A stretch of 25,822 bases of DNA from a virus. The notes under the pieces are model-generated. The model ran no database searches and had not been told where the DNA came from. It saw only the letters and a list, made by a program, of their open reading frames with translations. Positions 25,654-25,822 of the stretch are shown one piece after another. The translations under genes were made by a program, and so were the position numbers. The stretch is from positions 1 through 25,822 of IMG/VR virus record IMGVR_UViG_3300042473_000227; one strand, given 5' to 3'. How positions within the stretch are numbered: position 1 is the first letter of the stretch; each line of letters starts with the position of its first letter.

Positions 25654-25822
25654 TATCGTAACATTATCAACACCACTAATATTCTCAACTAAACCATCAT
25701 AAACAACACATACTGAATTATCATTAATGTTTGCACGATAAACATAACCTAATGTTGGTAAATTACCAAATTCATCTAATACAACACTAGATGTATAATA
25801 TAAGAAACCATTGTTAATTTAC

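Overview
The window looks like part of the late structural region of a large tailed bacteriophage, or a prophage or environmental phage contig, with a contractile tail. The DNA is AT-rich and tightly packed. Fifteen forward-strand genes occupy almost everything from base 1 to about 25290, with short gaps and several TAATG stop/start junctions. The product types are baseplate, tail-fibre and adhesin proteins. There are no rRNA, tRNA, CRISPR, integrase or insertion-sequence signatures. Host evidence comes from the proteins: at least two tail proteins carry SprB-like repeats (Cys, then NDGS/NNGS, then GG..PY.Y.W, then GxYxVxVTDxxGC), a module best known from the gliding adhesin of Flavobacterium and common in Bacteroidota surface proteins. 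A Bacteroidota host, most likely a flavobacterium, is therefore inferred. It is not proven.

Layout. 1-1409 is the 3' part of a T4 gp6-like (baseplate J family) wedge gene. 1421-1852 is a small unknown gene, followed by a 166-bp gap with a partial duplication of its 3' end and a strong hairpin. 2019-11023 holds four structural genes: a 1765-residue protein with a central membrane-spanning block, a 578-residue unknown, a 269-residue unknown, and a 391-residue protein with a PKD-like domain. 11069-17688 holds a 301-residue unknown, a 1005-residue protein with a tail protein I-like segment, a seven-repeat SprB-like fibre, and a small 101-residue protein. 17707-24635 holds a fibre with a C1q/TNF-like C-terminal domain, a GT8-like glycosyltransferase, a Thr-rich SprB-like adhesin, and a large collar/fibre-like protein. 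24686-25291 is a RuvC-like resolvase. It ends at a good intrinsic terminator shared with a convergent minus-strand fragment that has a PTPS linker and enters from the right edge.

How it may work together (inference). The gp6-like and protein I-like products would build the baseplate. The unknown structural proteins between them would be extra wedge or peripheral parts, one with an unusual hydrophobic block. The SprB-like and Thr/Pro-linker proteins would form host-contacting fibres. The glycosyltransferase, set among the fibre genes, could modify either the fibres or the host surface. The RuvC-like nuclease probably resolves branched DNA before packaging. A TATTTAT element lies just upstream of six genes that start a new block, and never at the tightly coupled junctions, so it is a candidate phage promoter or processing signal.
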